DNA from: Kitasatospora acidiphila
Lineage (GTDB): Bacteria; Actinomycetota; Actinomycetes; Streptomycetales; Streptomycetaceae
Assembly (NCBI RefSeq): GCF_006636205.1
Contig: NZ_VIGB01000003.1
Span: 3,710,501 to 3,774,500 of the forward strand
DNA: 64,000 nucleotides
Direction: 5' to 3'
Part shown: piece after piece, positions 20,118-28,777 of the stretch
How positions within the stretch are numbered: the first letter of the stretch is position 1
Layout of the letters: every line of letters starts with the position of its first letter
The notes under the pieces: model-generated
Told to the model about the DNA's origin: nothing
Database searches by the model: none
Seen by the model: the letters and a program-made list of their open reading frames with translations, nothing else
Made by a program: the position numbers and the translations under genes

Positions 20118-20209
20118 GGGGATGGGCAGACCGCCGTCAAGGCGCTGTGCTGTCCTGGTAGGTGATTACCCGCCATGTGGTCACAAACTGTGCTGCTGGT
20201 GTGTGATCT

Positions 20210-20803
20210 ATGGTGGCCACCCACGTGAAGCGGGCGTTCAAGTACCGCTTCTATCCGACCGATGCACAGGCGGCTGAGCTGTCGCGCACGTTCGGGTGCG
20301 TGCGGAAGGTCTACAACATGGCGTTGCAGGCCCGCACCGAAACATGGACGCTGCGCCAGGAGCGGGTCAACTACAACGCCACGAGCGCGATGCTGACGGC
20401 GTGGAAGCAGACCGAGGAACTGGCCTACCTCAACGAGGTGTCGTCGGTTCCGTTGCAGCAGACGCTTCGGCACTTGCAGGGGGCGTTCGCCAACTTCTGG
20501 ACGAAGCGGGCGAAGTACCCGACATTCAAGTCCCGGAAGAAGTCCCGCAGGAGTGCGGAGTACACGTCGTCCGCGTTCCGGTTCCGGGGCGGGCGGCTGA
20601 TCTTGGCGAAGATGGCGGAGCCGTTGGCCATCGTCTGGTCCCGGCCGCTACCCGAGGGTGCTCAGCCGTCCACGGTGACCGTGTCACAGGACGCGGCCGG
20701 ACGGTGGTTCGTCTCCCTCCTGTGCGACGACCGCCCGACCATGCCCGTGCCGATCAACAAGGCCGTCGGGATCGACGCCGGTATCACCGCGCTGGTGACG
20801 CTC
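20210..20803 (+). pseudogene. TnpB (IS200/IS605-type) 5' fragment
   Basis: About 198 residues matching the N-terminal half of RNA-guided TnpB nucleases: HVKRAFKYRFYPTDAQAAEL, the VRKVYNMALQAR helix, the basic FKSRKKSRRS region, and the start of the RuvC domain, VGIDAGITALVTL, which holds the first catalytic Asp. Similarity stops at about 20803. The later Glu and Asp catalytic residues and the zinc ribbon are gone, replaced by unrelated sequence up to a stop at 20947 that lies antisense to the next gene. No TnpA and no right end are present. Dead as a nuclease; it marks a deletion or recombination junction. Confidence 0.8.
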
Positions 20804-20900
20804 TGTCAACGCCTGGTACCTGCTCGGCATCCCGCTCGGCGTCGGCTGACCCCGGCCGCCGCCGCGCGGGCGAAGCGGTCCGCCGCGGTCCGCCGCCCGC

Positions 20901-22321
20901 TCAGAGCCGGCGGCGGCCGACCGTGCCCGGCAGGGTGTCCAGGGTGACGCCGTCGTCGATGATGACGATCTTGGGGATGATCGCCGTCTCGTCCTCCGCG
21001 GCGGCGGCCGCCGGCGGTGCGGGCGGTGCGGGCGGTGCGGCCGGTGCCGGCGGCGGGCCAGCGGGCGCGGGGGCACCGGCACCGCCGGGGCGGCGGCAGG
21101 GGCCGGAGCCGGGGCAGCGGCCGGGGCCGGAGCCGGGGCAGCGGCCGGGGCCGGAGCCGGGGCAGCGACGGGGGCCGGCCGGGCGTCCTGGGGAGCGGTG
21201 CTGCGCGGGTCGGCGGCGGCCTGGCGCAGCTCGGCGGGCAGGCGCAGCACGGTGGTCGGGGCGTCGGCCTGCACGACCGGCTGCGGCACCTCGCTGGTGT
21301 CCGCCTCGGAGGCGGGCACGGCGGCCGGCGCGGCAGCCGGTGCGGCGACCGGCGCGGAGGCGGGCACCGGGACCGGTGCGGAGGCCGGTGCCGGGGCGGG
21401 CACGGCGACCGGCGCGGCCGCGCGCGGTTCGCCCGGCTCGATCATGCCGACCGCGCGGCCGGTGAGCGAGGCCAGCGTCCCCTTGATGGTGTCCAGGTGG
21501 GTCTGCACGGTGGCCAGCCTCTCCTCGAAGGCGGCCTGCTCCTCGGCCGAGGCCGTGTTGATCCGCTCGGCCTCCCGGCGGGCCTGCTCGACCAGCTGGT
21601 CGGCGCGGGCCTGCGCCTCGGTGTCGATCTGCTTGACCATGCCGATGGTGGCCTCGCGGTGCTGCTCGGACTCCTTCAGGCGCTGCTCGGCCAGCGCCGA
21701 GCTCTTGCCGTCCGCGGCCTGGGCGGCGGCCTCCTCGGCGGCGAACCGCTCGTCGGCCTCGCGGCGCAGCTCGGCCAGCTTGGTCTCGGCCCGCTCGCCG
21801 GCCTCGGCGGCGGCGACCCGCAGCTTGGCGGCCTCGGCGGTGGCGGTGTCGCGGATGGCGCGGGCGTCCCGGTCGGCCTCGCCGCGCAGCCGCTCGGCCT
21901 CGGCGCGGCTGCGCTCGTCGGTCCGGCGGGCGGCCTGGTCGGCCTCGGCGCGGGTGGTGGTGGCGAACTCCTCGGCGGACTTCTGCGCCGCCTGGCCGGC
22001 CTGGTAGGTGTCGTCGCGGGTGTCCTCGGCGAACCGCTCGGACTTGTCGCGGATGTTGCGGGCCTCGTTCTCGGCGATCGCCATCAGGTCGGCGGCCTGT
22101 TCGCTGAGCGCGGTGTAGTCGGGCGCGGGGGCCTCGGCGGCCTCCTGCCGTGCGGCCTCCAGCGCGGTCTCCAGGTCGCGGATCCGGGCGCCGAGTTGGC
22201 TGAGCCGCTGCCACGCCGCGTCCCGCTGGGCGGTCAGCGCGGCCAGCGCGCGATCGACCTGCTCGGGCGCATAGCCGCGCCGGGCCGCGGTGAAGCCGTA
22301 CGACGGGATGGCGTCGCTCAT
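20901..22321 (-). CDS. FilP/DivIVA-like coiled-coil protein ('cellulose-binding' family), one-base frame break
   Basis: About 473 residues once one base is restored in the five-G run at 21069-21073. Without it the frame runs uselessly through the IS scar. The N-terminus (SYGFTAARRGYAPEQVDRAL) is the DivIVA-like entry motif shared with streptomycete FilP-type cytoskeletal proteins, misnamed cellulose-binding. Residues about 30-290 are continuous Ala/Glu/Arg-rich coiled coil (EARNIRDKSERFAEDTRDDT). A Pro/Ala repeat tail follows, and the restored C-terminus reads EDETAIIPKIVIIDDGVTLD. It probably forms filaments or scaffolds near the membrane or hyphal tip. It lies downstream of the SUKH-4/deaminase gene, 154 bases away. 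Confidence 0.8.
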
Positions 22322-22475
22322 GTCCTGGTCCCCTCAGTGGCGGGCTGGTCGGGCTGGTCTCGATGCCTGTCCTCTTGACCTATTTTGCGCAGATCATCCG
22401 GAAAGCCCAAGGAAGCGGCACCGCTGGCCGGAGCGTACCCACGGTGACGCTCCGGCCCCACCACCGCGGGGGCGG

Positions 22476-24908
22476 CTACAGCAGACCGTCCCAGAACTGC
22501 TCCAGGAGGACCGCCCACCAGGTGTCCGGCGCCTGGAGGGCCGCCGGGTCGACCGCGGCCAGCTCCGCCTGGAAGTCGGCGGTCCAGCGCCCGGCCTGAT
22601 CCGGAGTCAGGCCGTAGCGCAGCGGCCACATCCGACCGAGCAGGGCGAGCGACCGGATGAACTCCGGCACACCTGTGTTGACGAAGCGCGGCGGCTCGTT
22701 GGTTCCCTCCAGATCCACCGCGACCACGGCGGCTGTGCCGTACTGCACACAGAGCTGGCGCCCGTAGTCATTGCCGAGCACCAGGTAGCCGCCGGCGTCC
22801 GGGGCGGCCGCGCGGCCGCGCTCGGCCGCCAGCTCGGCCAGCGTCGGGATCGGCCGGTTCTCGGGGGCGTGCGCCCAGAAGAAGGGGCCGAAGTTGGTCG
22901 GCATGCCGGCCCAGACCAGGGTCTGCGCCACGATCTCGGGCACCCCGGCGCGGGACACCGCGCGCTGCTCGTAGCGGAACACCGCCGGGCCGAAGTACTG
23001 CCCCAGCTCGGCCGCCAGCTGCTGCGGCGGCACCGGCGGGAGCTGCTGCACGGTGCCCGGCGCGGGCAGCGGCGCCCGGACCGGGCGCGGCCGCTGCGGG
23101 CCGCCGGCCAGCTGGTGCAGCTCGTCCAGGTGGTTGAGCAGGTGCGCCATGCCGGCCTGCCGGGAGGGCAGGTCGCGGCCGTAGGCGGCGGTGTGGCTGA
23201 TCCGCACGTTCGGCCAGGAGGCCGCGATCAGCCGGCGGCAGTAGCCGCCGGGCAGGTCGCAGGCCTCCAGTTCGGTGTGCAGCTCCAGCACCTGCTCGGC
23301 GGGCACGCCCAGGCGCCGCACCTCCTGCAGCAGCCGCCACTCCGGGTGCGGGGTGCCGGGCTCGCTGCGGAACATCACCTTCTGCTCGGAGCCGTCGGGC
23401 GCCCGGTAGCTGAGCACCGCGAGGTATCCGGGGCCGACCGTGGGCACGCCCGGCGGGACCGGGGCGCCCTGCGGCGGCAGGCCCGGCACCGGCGCGGCCG
23501 CACCGGGGACGCCGGCCCGCGGCGGCATCGCGGCCTTGCTGGTCGAGGCGTCTGCCAGGTCGCCGGCACCGGCCGCTGCCGCGACGGGCGCGGCCGGCTT
23601 GCCGCCGCGCAGGTCGGACGGCGGGGGCGGCGGCGGGGCGCTGTTGTCACCGCGGCCGCGACCGGCCGACGAGGACGGGCCGCTGCCGGCGCCACCGCGC
23701 AGGGCGGCCGGCGGCGGGGGCGGCGGGGCGCTGTTGTCACCGCGGCCGCGACCGGCGGCCGGCGCGGCGGGGCCGGGCGCACCGGGCAGGCCCATCAGCC
23801 CGGGCGGACCGTCAGTGGCCATCATGGTCGGCGCGTACTCGATCGCCGGACCACCCGCCGACGGCTGCGCGGCCGGCGCAGGGGCGGCGGGACCGGGCGC
23901 ACCGGGCAGACCCATCAGCCCGGGCGGGCCGTCAGTGGCCATCATGGTCGGCGCGTACTCGATCGCCGGACCACCCGCCGACGGCTGGGCCGCCGGTGCG
24001 GGGGCGGCGGGACCGGGCGCACCCGGCAGACCCATCAGCCCGGGCGGACCGTCAGTGGCCAGCACGGTCGGGGCGTAGCCGCCGACGGGTGCGGGCGGTG
24101 CCGGCGGAGTGGGCTGGGCGGTCGGCTGCTCCTGCTGCGCGGCCGGAGCGGCCTGCGCGGGCACGGCGACCGGCGGGGGCATCCGCACGGTGCGGGCGTC
24201 CGGCGGGGTGGTCGGCAGCTTCATCTCTTCGCCGTGCTCGTCCCCGTCCCAGCTGGGCGGCGGGGCGAGCAGGGTCGGCGCGTCCCCGGCCGGGCGGTCG
24301 GAGATCGGCGGCGTGGTCAGCCGGGCCGCCGGCACGTCGGCCGACGGGGTGCCCGGCAGCTGCGCGGCAACGGGCGGCGCGGCGGGCGCAGGCGCGGGCG
24401 CGGGCGCAGCATTCGCAGCAGCAGGCGCGGGTGCCGGCGCGGGTGCAGGCGCGGGTGGCCGCGGGTCGGCACCCGGCACGGCGCCGGCGGCCGGCGCGGC
24501 AGCGGGCGCCGTACCGAGCTTCTCGTTCTCCCGGGCGATCGCCGCAGCCGCCGCCTCCTCCATCCACTGCGGCGGGCTGAGCAGGAAGGAGGTGGCCTCC
24601 ACCGGCCCGGGCAGCGGCTTGGCCACCCCGGCGGGCGCCGAACCGACCGGCCGGCCGTACGCCTCCTCGTAGCGCCGCACCACCTCGCTGACCGGCAGCG
24701 GCGGCCAGAGCGTGCTGGCCCCGCTCTCCCGGGCGATCACCAGCTTGGCCGCTCCGCCGTCCGAGGAGGGGCCGTTGGCCCGGTCCTCGGCCCAGCAGAC
24801 GAAGCCGAGGTCGAACTCCCGGACCCGGACCTCGCGCTGCTGGAACGGCGGCACCCCGCCGTTGATCCACTCCGCTGCCAGGTCCTGCGCCTGCGCGTAC
24901 GTCACCAT
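22476..24908 (-). CDS. Imm35-deaminase-SUKH-4 multidomain protein
   Basis: An 810-residue cytoplasmic protein with three recognisable parts. Residues 1-95 resemble the YrhB/Imm35 immunity fold (FVCWAEDRA, then KLVIARESGASTLWPPLPV). Residues about 95-480 are Pro/Ala/Gly-rich with 40-residue tandem repeats. Residues about 485-570 are a nucleic-acid/nucleotide deaminase-type domain with a probable zinc and catalytic signature, LHTELEACDLPGGYC (His, Glu, two Cys). Residues about 620-800 look like a SUKH-4 immunity domain ending WWAVLLEQFWDGLL. No signal peptide or WXG head is present, so export is not indicated. Proteins of this design occur widely in streptomycetes; whether they are toxins, immunity hubs or signalling enzymes is unsettled. 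The upstream SUKH gene is 41 bases away, so the two are probably co-transcribed. Confidence 0.75.
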   Translation of the reverse strand: MVTYAQAQDLAAEWINGGVPPFQQREVRVREFDLGFVCWAEDRANGPSSDGGAAKLVIARESGASTLWPPLPVSEVVRRYEEAYGRPVGSAPAGVAKPLPGPVEATSFLLSPPQWMEEAAAAAIARENEKLGTAPAAAPAAGAVPGADPRPPAPAPAPAPAPAAANAAPAPAPAPAAPPVAAQLPGTPSADVPAARLTTPPISDRPAGDAPTLLAPPPSWDGDEHGEEMKLPTTPPDARTVRMPPPVAVPAQAAPAAQQEQPTAQPTPPAPPAPVGGYAPTVLATDGPPGLMGLPGAPGPAAPAPAAQPSAGGPAIEYAPTMMATDGPPGLMGLPGAPGPAAPAPAAQPSAGGPAIEYAPTMMATDGPPGLMGLPGAPGPAAPAAGRGRGDNSAPPPPPPAALRGGAGSGPSSSAGRGRGDNSAPPPPPPSDLRGGKPAAPVAAAAGAGDLADASTSKAAMPPRAGVPGAAAPVPGLPPQGAPVPPGVPTVGPGYLAVLSYRAPDGSEQKVMFRSEPGTPHPEWRLLQEVRRLGVPAEQVLELHTELEACDLPGGYCRRLIAASWPNVRISHTAAYGRDLPSRQAGMAHLLNHLDELHQLAGGPQRPRPVRAPLPAPGTVQQLPPVPPQQLAAELGQYFGPAVFRYEQRAVSRAGVPEIVAQTLVWAGMPTNFGPFFWAHAPENRPIPTLAELAAERGRAAAPDAGGYLVLGNDYGRQLCVQYGTAAVVAVDLEGTNEPPRFVNTGVPEFIRSLALLGRMWPLRYGLTPDQAGRWTADFQAELAAVDPAALQAPDTWWAVLLEQFWDGLL
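23761..24065. repeat. 120-bp tandem repeat in Imm35-deaminase gene
   Basis: The block beginning CCCATCAGCCCGGGCGG recurs at 23791, 23911 and 24031, an exact 120-base period, giving 40-residue protein repeats (MMATDGPPGLMGLPGAPGPA). The near-identity suggests recent expansion or gene conversion. Confidence 0.85.
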
Positions 24909-24949
24909 CCCAGGACCTCCTGCACCGTCGACACGTCAGTTCCCCCGCT

Positions 24950-25959
24950 TCAGCCCGCGGCCGCGATCGGCACCGCGCGGGCGAATCCGCCCTCAACCAT
25001 CAGACCCGCCACCGTCTCCAGCTCCGCCGGGCTGCCGGCCAGCCGGAGCAGGAAGTCGTCGAACGTCTCCCCGCACGGCAGCAGCAGGCGCGCCACCCGG
25101 GCGGCCGGGTCCTCGGGGCCCCGGTGTCGCGGGCGTCGTCATAGAGGCAGAACCAGACCGAGCCGGCCCGCTCGCCGCGCACCTTGATCGCCAGGATCCC
25201 GCCCTGCGCATAGGCGATGCCCAGGTAGTCCTTGGTCAGGTGGTCGCGCATGCACTTGTTGGCATAGACGAGGTCGGCGGTGCCGTACTCCTCGGTGAGG
25301 GTGAGGAACGGCTGGTCGAGCAGCATGCCGAGCTCGCTGTCCAGTGCCACGCCGACCGGGCCGCGCCCGCCGGCCAGCTTGAGGAACTCCCGGTAGGGGC
25401 CGGGCAGCCGGTAGCCGAGCCGCTCCTCCGCCGTCTGCACCAGGTCCTCGCGGACCGACAGCGGGTCGGCGCCCTCCTTGGAGAGCGAGAAGTGCGCCGG
25501 GCGGTGCTCCTGCAGCGGCCGGGTTCCGCGCTTGCCGTGGTCGGCGGACGACCGGGCCAGCCCGCCGTGGTGCCGCAGCAGCGCCTTGACCTCGACCGGG
25601 ACCAGCTCCATCCGGCGCCAGCCGGTCGCGGCCGGGCCGACCGCGTGGTGCCAGGTCCAGCCGGTCGGGGTGGCCACCGGCGACTCGTGGTCGGCCCAGA
25701 GCTCATGGCCGTGGCTGAACTGCGCGGCGTTGGCCGACACGTAGTCGGTGAGCCGCAGTTCGTCCACGCCGAAGCCCGCGGGCGGGTCGGCGACCTCGGC
25801 GACCGCGGCGGCGTAGCGGCTGAAGTCGGGGTAGCCCTGGGCGTCCACCGGCACCCCCTCGGGGTACTTGGCCGCCCGCACCGGGTCGGGAAAGTGGACC
25901 ACCTGACCCGCGTAGGCCGCGTTGGGCGCGGCGACGGTGCCGGGCCGACCTGTCGTCAT
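24950..25959 (-). CDS. SMI1/KNR4 (SUKH-1) protein, one-base frame break
   Basis: About 336 residues if one base is restored in the GGGGCCCC run at 25115-25122. The corrected C-terminus (EDPAARVARLLLPCGETFDDFL, on to EGGFARAVPIAAAG) is much more protein-like than the uncorrected Arg/Cys-rich one. The SUKH core is at about 175-320: VQTAEERLGYRLPGPYREFLKLAGG, DLVYANKCMRDHL and SVWFCLYDDARDTG. The first 150 residues hold an Asp/Trp-containing extension (FSRYAAAVAEVADPPAGFGVDELRLTDYV). ATG 25959 follows GGGGGAA. SUKH proteins usually neutralise polymorphic nuclease or deaminase toxins. It heads the operon with the deaminase-SUKH-4 gene. Confidence 0.8.
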
Positions 25960-26203
25960 CTGGGTTCCCCCACTGGCTGAAGCCGTTGTTGCCGGGCACC
26001 AGGGTATGTGCTCAGGCCTTTCTGCGGTCCCCCTGGTCCGGCACTGGGCCCGGGCACCGCCGGGGCCGTACCGGTTTCCCAGCGCCGGAAAAGGTTGCTG
26101 ACGAATCGTCAGCACACCCGTCGACCCCCGGGTGGTCGACTGTCCGAGTCGTTTGGCAGGCTGACCCCCGGACAACGAAACGACGACCAGCAAGGGAGCA
26201 GCC

Positions 26204-26662
26204 GTGGACCTACCGCCTCCGCCCAGCGCGCCACTGCTGCGCCACCACCGGGACAGCCTGCTGCCGGCGGTCGCGGCCGCACTCTCGCTGCGCGGCGGCC
26301 AGGTGCACACCCTCGCCGGGCGCAAGGCCGACACCGAGCCCGAGCTGCACCCGCTGGTCGCCGACTTCCTCGGCACGCTGCCGATCGAGCACCGGGAGCG
26401 GTTCACCGGCCGCTGCCCCGAGGCGCTGCTGCTCTCCCAGTACCTGACCACGGTCGACACCGGCCGCTCCAAGCGCGCCGCCCGCAAGCCGCTGAGCCTG
26501 CACGAGGCCCGCAAGGCGCTCAAGGGGGCCAAACTGACGACGGTACGGATCCGCGAGCAGGACGACCCGGCGCACGGCACCCACGCCCCGCCGTGCCGCT
26601 CCTGCGCGCCGATGCTGGAGCATTTCACCGTGCTCAGCGTCGCGGTCGGCCCCCGGACCTGA
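26204..26662 (+). CDS. YwqJ-like deaminase-fold protein
   Basis: A 152-residue protein starting at GTG 26204 with AAGGGAG eight bases upstream. It carries a compact deaminase signature: RCPEALLLSQYL (about residue 68, Cys-x-Glu in place of the usual His/Cys-x-Glu) and PPCRSCAPML (about 127, the CxxC zinc pair). This matches YwqJ-type putative deaminases of polymorphic toxin systems. It stands alone rather than as a toxin C-terminus, with no secretion signal. It is divergent from the SUKH-1/deaminase operon and followed by a SUKH-3-like gene, its probable immunity or partner protein. Confidence 0.8.
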   Translation: MDLPPPPSAPLLRHHRDSLLPAVAAALSLRGGQVHTLAGRKADTEPELHPLVADFLGTLPIEHRERFTGRCPEALLLSQYLTTVDTGRSKRAARKPLSLHEARKALKGAKLTTVRIREQDDPAHGTHAPPCRSCAPMLEHFTVLSVAVGPRT

Positions 26663-26735
26663 CGGCCCGACCGCGCCGGCCCAGCCAGCCGCCACTGCCT
26701 GCGCCGTTCCCTGTCCACCGACCCCGGAGTGCCCC

Positions 26736-27266
26736 CTGAACCCGCCCGCCGCCCCCGGCTCCACCGCCGTCCGCTCCCAGCCCCGGTTCTCCGCCGACGT
26801 GGCCGCCGCGCTCAAGCAGGCCGGCTGGCACCCGGGGCGCTGGGAGATCCGCCGTGCCGAGGAGTGGGCCGACCAGCTGCTCGGCCATCCCACCCCGCCG
26901 AACGCGCCGCACGCGGTCTTCCCGGCCGCCATCGAGGCCTGGGCCGAGTTCGGCGGCCTCTCCTTCGACCTGTCCGGGGCCGGCCGGGAGGTGGCCCGCA
27001 CCCCGTTCCTGCTGGACCCGCAGTGCGGCCTGCACCAGCCGCGCACCCTGGCCGACCTGGGCCGGGCCCTGGACAGCCGGGTGGCCCCGCTGGGCGAGGA
27101 GCGGTTCGGACAGGCGCTGCTGGCGATCGACGAGGCCGGCCGCGTCTACAGCCTGGACCACACCGGAGAGTGGTTCCTCGGACAGGACCTTGACCAGGCG
27201 GTCTCCACGCTGGTCCTGGGCACCCGCCCGCACCGGCTGCGCACCGTCGCCGACGCGGCCGACTGA
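26736..27266 (+). CDS. SUKH-3-like protein, probable CTG start
   Basis: A 176-residue SUKH-3 family protein (RFSADVAAALKQAGWHPGRW, then FPAAIEAWAEFGGL, ending FGQALLAIDEAGRVYSLDHTG). The conserved segment begins upstream of the first GTG (26799), and the frame has no ATG, GTG or TTG ahead of it. CTG at 26736, with GGAG six bases upstream, is the only start I can support. It lies 73 bases after the YwqJ-like gene. The pairing of a deaminase fold with a SUKH fold is the standard toxin-immunity logic, although neither gene looks secreted. Confidence 0.75.
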   Translation: MNPPAAPGSTAVRSQPRFSADVAAALKQAGWHPGRWEIRRAEEWADQLLGHPTPPNAPHAVFPAAIEAWAEFGGLSFDLSGAGREVARTPFLLDPQCGLHQPRTLADLGRALDSRVAPLGEERFGQALLAIDEAGRVYSLDHTGEWFLGQDLDQAVSTLVLGTRPHRLRTVADAAD

Positions 27267-27284
27267 CCGGGGCCGGACGCGGCC

Positions 27285-28559
27285 TCAGCGCAGCGGATCG
27301 GCCCGGATCGCCAGCCGGGACGGCAAGGTGGCCTCCACTCGGAAGCCGCCGCCGTACTCCGGGCCCGCCGTGAAGCTGCCGCCCAGCGCCCGGACCCGCT
27401 CCTCCATGCCGACCAGGCCGTTGCCGCCGCTGGGCAGCCGCACCTGCTCGCCGCCGTCCGGGCTGTCGTTGACCACGGCGACCCGGACGCCGTTGGGCAC
27501 GTAGGCGAGCAGCACCGAGACCCGGGCGCCGCCGGCGTGCTTGTGCGCGTTGGTCAGCCCCTCCTGGACCACCCGGTAGGCGGTCCGCTCGGCGTCGCCC
27601 GAGTACGCCTGGCGGTCGCCGCTGACGGTGAGCGTGACCAGCATCCCGGCCGCCTTCGACTGGTCCACCAGCCGGGGCAGTTCGGCCAGCCCCTTGCTCT
27701 GCTCGGCCGACTCCTCGTTCATCCGCAACACGCCGAGGATCTCGCGCAGCTCGTTCAGCGCCTGCCGGCCGGTGTCGGCCATCAGCTTGGCGCTCTGGGC
27801 GGCCTTCTCCGGGTCGCGGGCCGCGATCCGCTCCAGCGCCCCGGCGTGCACCACCATGAGGCTGACCCGGTGCGCCACCACGTCGTGCATCTCCCGGGCG
27901 ATCCGGGTGCGCTCCTCCAGCCGGGCCCGGCGGGCCCGCTCGGTGGCCCGCTCGGCCAGCAGGTCGAGCTCGGCCTCCAGGCCCTGGGCGCGGTCCTGCA
28001 GCGACTCGACCAGCCGCCGCCGGGCCCCGATGTAGAGGCCGGTGGCCACCGGGGCGACGGTGAGCCCGACCGAGACCAGCAGCGCCAGCAGCACTGGGAC
28101 CCAGCTGGGCACGGGCGGCTCGTTCGGCGGCGTGCCGTTGGCGGAGAAGATGCGCAGCAGGAGCATCATCGCGGTGGTCTCCAGGAAGACCACCGACGAC
28201 AGGGTCACGACGGTGCGCCGCCGGGACGGCCAGCTCCAGGTGACGGCGAGGGTGTAGAGGGCGACCTCCAGCAGCACGATCCCGAACAGCCCGGGCACCA
28301 GCACGATCGAGACCACCACCGGCAGCGCCGGCCAGCGCCGCCGCACCAGCAGGGTGGCCCCGGCGGCCCCGCCGATCAGCGCCGACAGCAGCGCCAGCCC
28401 CGTGTGCAGGTGGAACCGGCCGACCGCCAGCGTCCAACCGCCGACCGCGCCCTCCACCGCGGCCAGCGCGGCCAAACCCACGTCCAGCGCCGCGCTGCGC
28501 CGGTGTGGCCACCACCACAACCCGCGGTCGCGCGCGCCCTCCCCAGTGGACATGCTCAT
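27285..28559 (-). CDS. NarL-type sensor histidine kinase (orphan)
   Basis: A 424-residue membrane histidine kinase of the HisKA_3/DesK group. Residues about 15-170 contain five or six hydrophobic segments. The dimerisation/phosphorylation helix is [24 protein letters not shown], with the phospho-acceptor His in REMHD. The ATPase has [18 protein letters not shown] (N box), [13 protein letters not shown] (D box) and [12 protein letters not shown] (G box). ATG 28559 was chosen, with a second in-frame ATG two codons later. No response regulator adjoins it; the two LuxR-type regulators in the window are more than 10 kb away. Confidence 0.92.
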   Translation of the reverse strand: MSMSTGEGARDRGLWWWPHRRSAALDVGLAALAAVEGAVGGWTLAVGRFHLHTGLALLSALIGGAAGATLLVRRRWPALPVVVSIVLVPGLFGIVLLEVALYTLAVTWSWPSRRRTVVTLSSVVFLETTAMMLLLRIFSANGTPPNEPPVPSWVPVLLALLVSVGLTVAPVATGLYIGARRRLVESLQDRAQGLEAELDLLAERATERARRARLEERTRIAREMHDVVAHRVSLMVVHAGALERIAARDPEKAAQSAKLMADTGRQALNELREILGVLRMNEESAEQSKGLAELPRLVDQSKAAGMLVTLTVSGDRQAYSGDAERTAYRVVQEGLTNAHKHAGGARVSVLLAYVPNGVRVAVVNDSPDGGEQVRLPSGGNGLVGMEERVRALGGSFTAGPEYGGGFRVEATLPSRLAIRADPLR

Positions 28560-28777
28560 GGATGTCAGCCTATGTGAGGCCCACCGCGCCGCCCTACCCA
28601 GTTCCGGCCGTGCGCACGCCTCGGAGTTCCGGCCGTGGACGCGCGTTGAACACGACTTGGGAACCTGTGTCCGCGATGCGGCCACACCCGCTGCCCGGCA
28701 CCCCGTGCCACCTATGCTGGTGCCCGTCGGACAGCGCGGTCCGCCCTTGCCGAACCCACCACCCGAGGGAGCCAGCC

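Noticed and set aside
20684..20900. C-terminal 75 residues of the uncorrected coiled-coil frame
   Set aside because: They run through the TnpB scar in antisense and are Arg/Pro nonsense; restoring one base gives a sensible C-terminus ending at 20901.
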